Shown here: piece by piece, positions 62,669-64,000 of the stretch
Numbering within the stretch: position 1 is the first letter of the stretch
Layout: each line of letters begins with the position of its first letter
Notes under the pieces: model-generated
Database searches by the model: none
Seen by the model: the letters and a program-made list of their open reading frames with translations, nothing else
What the model was told of the DNA's origin: nothing
Assembly (NCBI RefSeq): GCF_018613065.1
Contig: NZ_JAGGQW010000050.1
Span: 1 to 64,000, forward strand
Length of the DNA: 64,000 bases
Origin: Bacillus sp. ISL-7
Lineage (GTDB): Bacteria; Bacillota; Bacilli; Bacillales_B; DSM-18226
Direction of reading: 5' to 3'
Made by a program: the position numbers and the translations under genes

Positions 62669-64000
62669 TTACTTATTGGGTTCCACATCAGTCGTGGGAT
62701 TATAGTTATATTTTGAACGGTCGACAGGAATAAACGTTTCAGGTTTGTAGAAACGTAATAAATCTCCATTTACAACTTTATCTGATAGCTTTAATTTATA
62801 TTCGACGATTTTCTGATCTTTCTTAGCTTCTTCGGTTTTAGATTTTTCTAATTTCATTCCCGTTTTGGAATCATAGAATTTACCATCAATAGAGGTGATA
62901 GTTGAACTTACAAAGCCTCCATCTCTGAAAGGAACTACATCATCATGCTGTTTAGATAATAGGTCGGTTCCAAATTGAACATACTCTTTTGTGTCCGTGC
63001 CAAGCAAATGAAGAAGTGTTGGAAGAAGATCGATTTGACCACCGTACTCGTGGTTTACTCCACCTTCCATTCCTGGTACACGAATAAATAATGGCACTCG
63101 TTGTAAGCCAGCATTTTCGAAAGGAGTAATTTCTTTTCCCATCACCTGTTCCATTGCTTTATTATGATTTTCTGAAATTCCATAATGATCACCGTACATG
63201 ACAATAATCGAATGATCATATAATCCTGATTTTTTCAGGTAGTCAAAGAATTGCTTCAATGCTTCGTCCGCATATCGTGCAGTTTGAAAATACCCATCAA
63301 CCGATTTATCACCCGTTGTACCTGGTGCAATCGTTGCGTCTTCTTCATTAATCGGGTACGGATAATGATTCGATACGGTAATAAATTTTGTATAGAATGG
63401 CTCTGGTAAAGATTCCAAAAGTGGAATCGATTGTTCATAAAATGGCTTATCCATCAGTCCATACTCTGCTAGATCTTTAGAATCTATTTGATAGTAGTTT
63501 GAATCAAAGAACTTGTTAAAACCAAATGATTTATAAATTTCATTACGATTCCAGAAGCTTCCTGAATTCCCGTGAAATACAGCAGACGTATAGCCTTGCT
63601 GACCTAGTATTGCGGGAGCAGCTTCATATGTGTTTAAACCTTTTGTCGTATATGCTGACCCTTGTGGTAATCCATATAATGAATTTTCTAACATGAATTC
63701 AGCATCAGATGTTTTACCTTGACCTGTTTGATGGAAGAAATTATCAAAGTAAAGCGTATTTTGATCTTTCGTTAATGAATTTAAAAATGGTGTTACTTCT
63801 TCCCCATTCAACTTGTAATTAATAAGGAAGTTTTGCATTGATTCAAGATGAAGATAGATTACATTCATTCCTTTTCCAGCACCAAAGTAAGCTGGATTTG
63901 GCTTTGCATAATTCGATTTTGTATAGTTAACGACTTCAGTAATATCATCACTGCTCGCCATAACCCTTTGAGCGGATGCTTTCGTACTTTGAACTGCATC
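62669..64000 (-). CDS. Lipoteichoic acid synthase (LtaS family), partial
   Basis: This is the C-terminal catalytic part of a polyglycerolphosphate LTA synthase. The frame continues past the window edge, so the membrane domain is missing. The extracellular sulfatase-like domain has the metal site Glu in YLHLESMQN, catalytic Thr in QTGQGKTSDAEF, FHGNSGSFWNRN, and YGDHYGISENHN with metal-binding Asp and His. QSTKASAQRVMASSDDI near the edge may hold the signal-peptidase cleavage site. Whether it is LtaS or a paralogue (YfnI, YqgS, YvgJ type) cannot be told. Confidence 0.93.
   Translation of the reverse strand, partial: DAVQSTKASAQRVMASSDDITEVVNYTKSNYAKPNPAYFGAGKGMNVIYLHLESMQNFLINYKLNGEEVTPFLNSLTKDQNTLYFDNFFHQTGQGKTSDAEFMLENSLYGLPQGSAYTTKGLNTYEAAPAILGQQGYTSAVFHGNSGSFWNRNEIYKSFGFNKFFDSNYYQIDSKDLAEYGLMDKPFYEQSIPLLESLPEPFYTKFITVSNHYPYPINEEDATIAPGTTGDKSVDGYFQTARYADEALKQFFDYLKKSGLYDHSIIVMYGDHYGISENHNKAMEQVMGKEITPFENAGLQRVPLFIRVPGMEGGVNHEYGGQIDLLPTLLHLLGTDTKEYVQFGTDLLSKQHDDVVPFRDGGFVSSTITSIDGKFYDSKTGMKLEKSKTEEAKKDQKIVEYKLKLSDKVVNGDLLRFYKPETFIPVDRSKYNYNPTTDVEPNK

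Overview
This window is AT-rich chromosomal DNA from an endospore-forming member of the Bacillaceae, close to Bacillus/Neobacillus. The evidence is GGAGG-type ribosome binding sites, frequent TTG starts, a complete GerA-type germinant receptor, a T-box ahead of proS, a sigma-W type promoter, RocR/sigma-54 control and the cysH-cysP-sat-cysC operon. selB implies selenocysteine use. No rRNA, tRNA, CRISPR array, prophage or intact insertion sequence was recognised.

0-20 kb: corA, an M42 aminopeptidase, tatA, a secreted helical protein with an Fnr-type promoter, a VOC protein, an SGNH hydrolase/ABC exporter operon, a DedA protein, flavohaemoglobin hmp (also with an Fnr box), a DegV/YdcF pair, a GNAT acetyltransferase, and proS with its T-box. 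Then come a membrane-cupredoxin fusion, a response regulator/histidine kinase pair, a periplasmic-type efflux adaptor without a pump, and the tail of a lost MMPL transporter.

20-36 kb: a TerD-zinc ribbon-TerB fusion behind a sigma-W promoter, selB with a leader hairpin, mntH with an MntR-like operator, a flavoprotein dehydrogenase/ABM pair, sbcCD, a cold-shock gene, and an ArsR gene beside a SulP permease ruined by deletions. From 33.5 to 34.6 kb there is no gene. It holds a candidate small RNA, two oppositely oriented copies of a MITE-like element, a 21-nt periodic array and a duplicated terminator.

35-51 kb: two orphan peptide-type permeases, a PadR/HAAS/DUF4173 membrane module, rocE-rocR with sigma-54 promoter and activator sites, a VanW lipoprotein, a LysM-polysaccharide deacetylase, aspA with a MarR regulator and a divergent MFS pump, and a YitT protein.

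51-64 kb: the sulfate assimilation operon (yezD-cysH-cysP-sat-cysC-sirB), in which two genes have strong ribosome binding sites but only a near-cognate start codon. It is followed by a gerA-gerC-gerD-gerB receptor operon, a YhgE/Pip protein with two tandem repeat blocks, and a lipoteichoic acid synthase cut by the window edge.

The most unusual items are the ACG and CTG starts in the sulfur operon, the TerD-zinc ribbon-TerB fusion, the candidate small RNA, the two 21-nt arrays, the paired Fnr boxes with matching geometry, and the 17- and 18-residue repeats in the YhgE protein.
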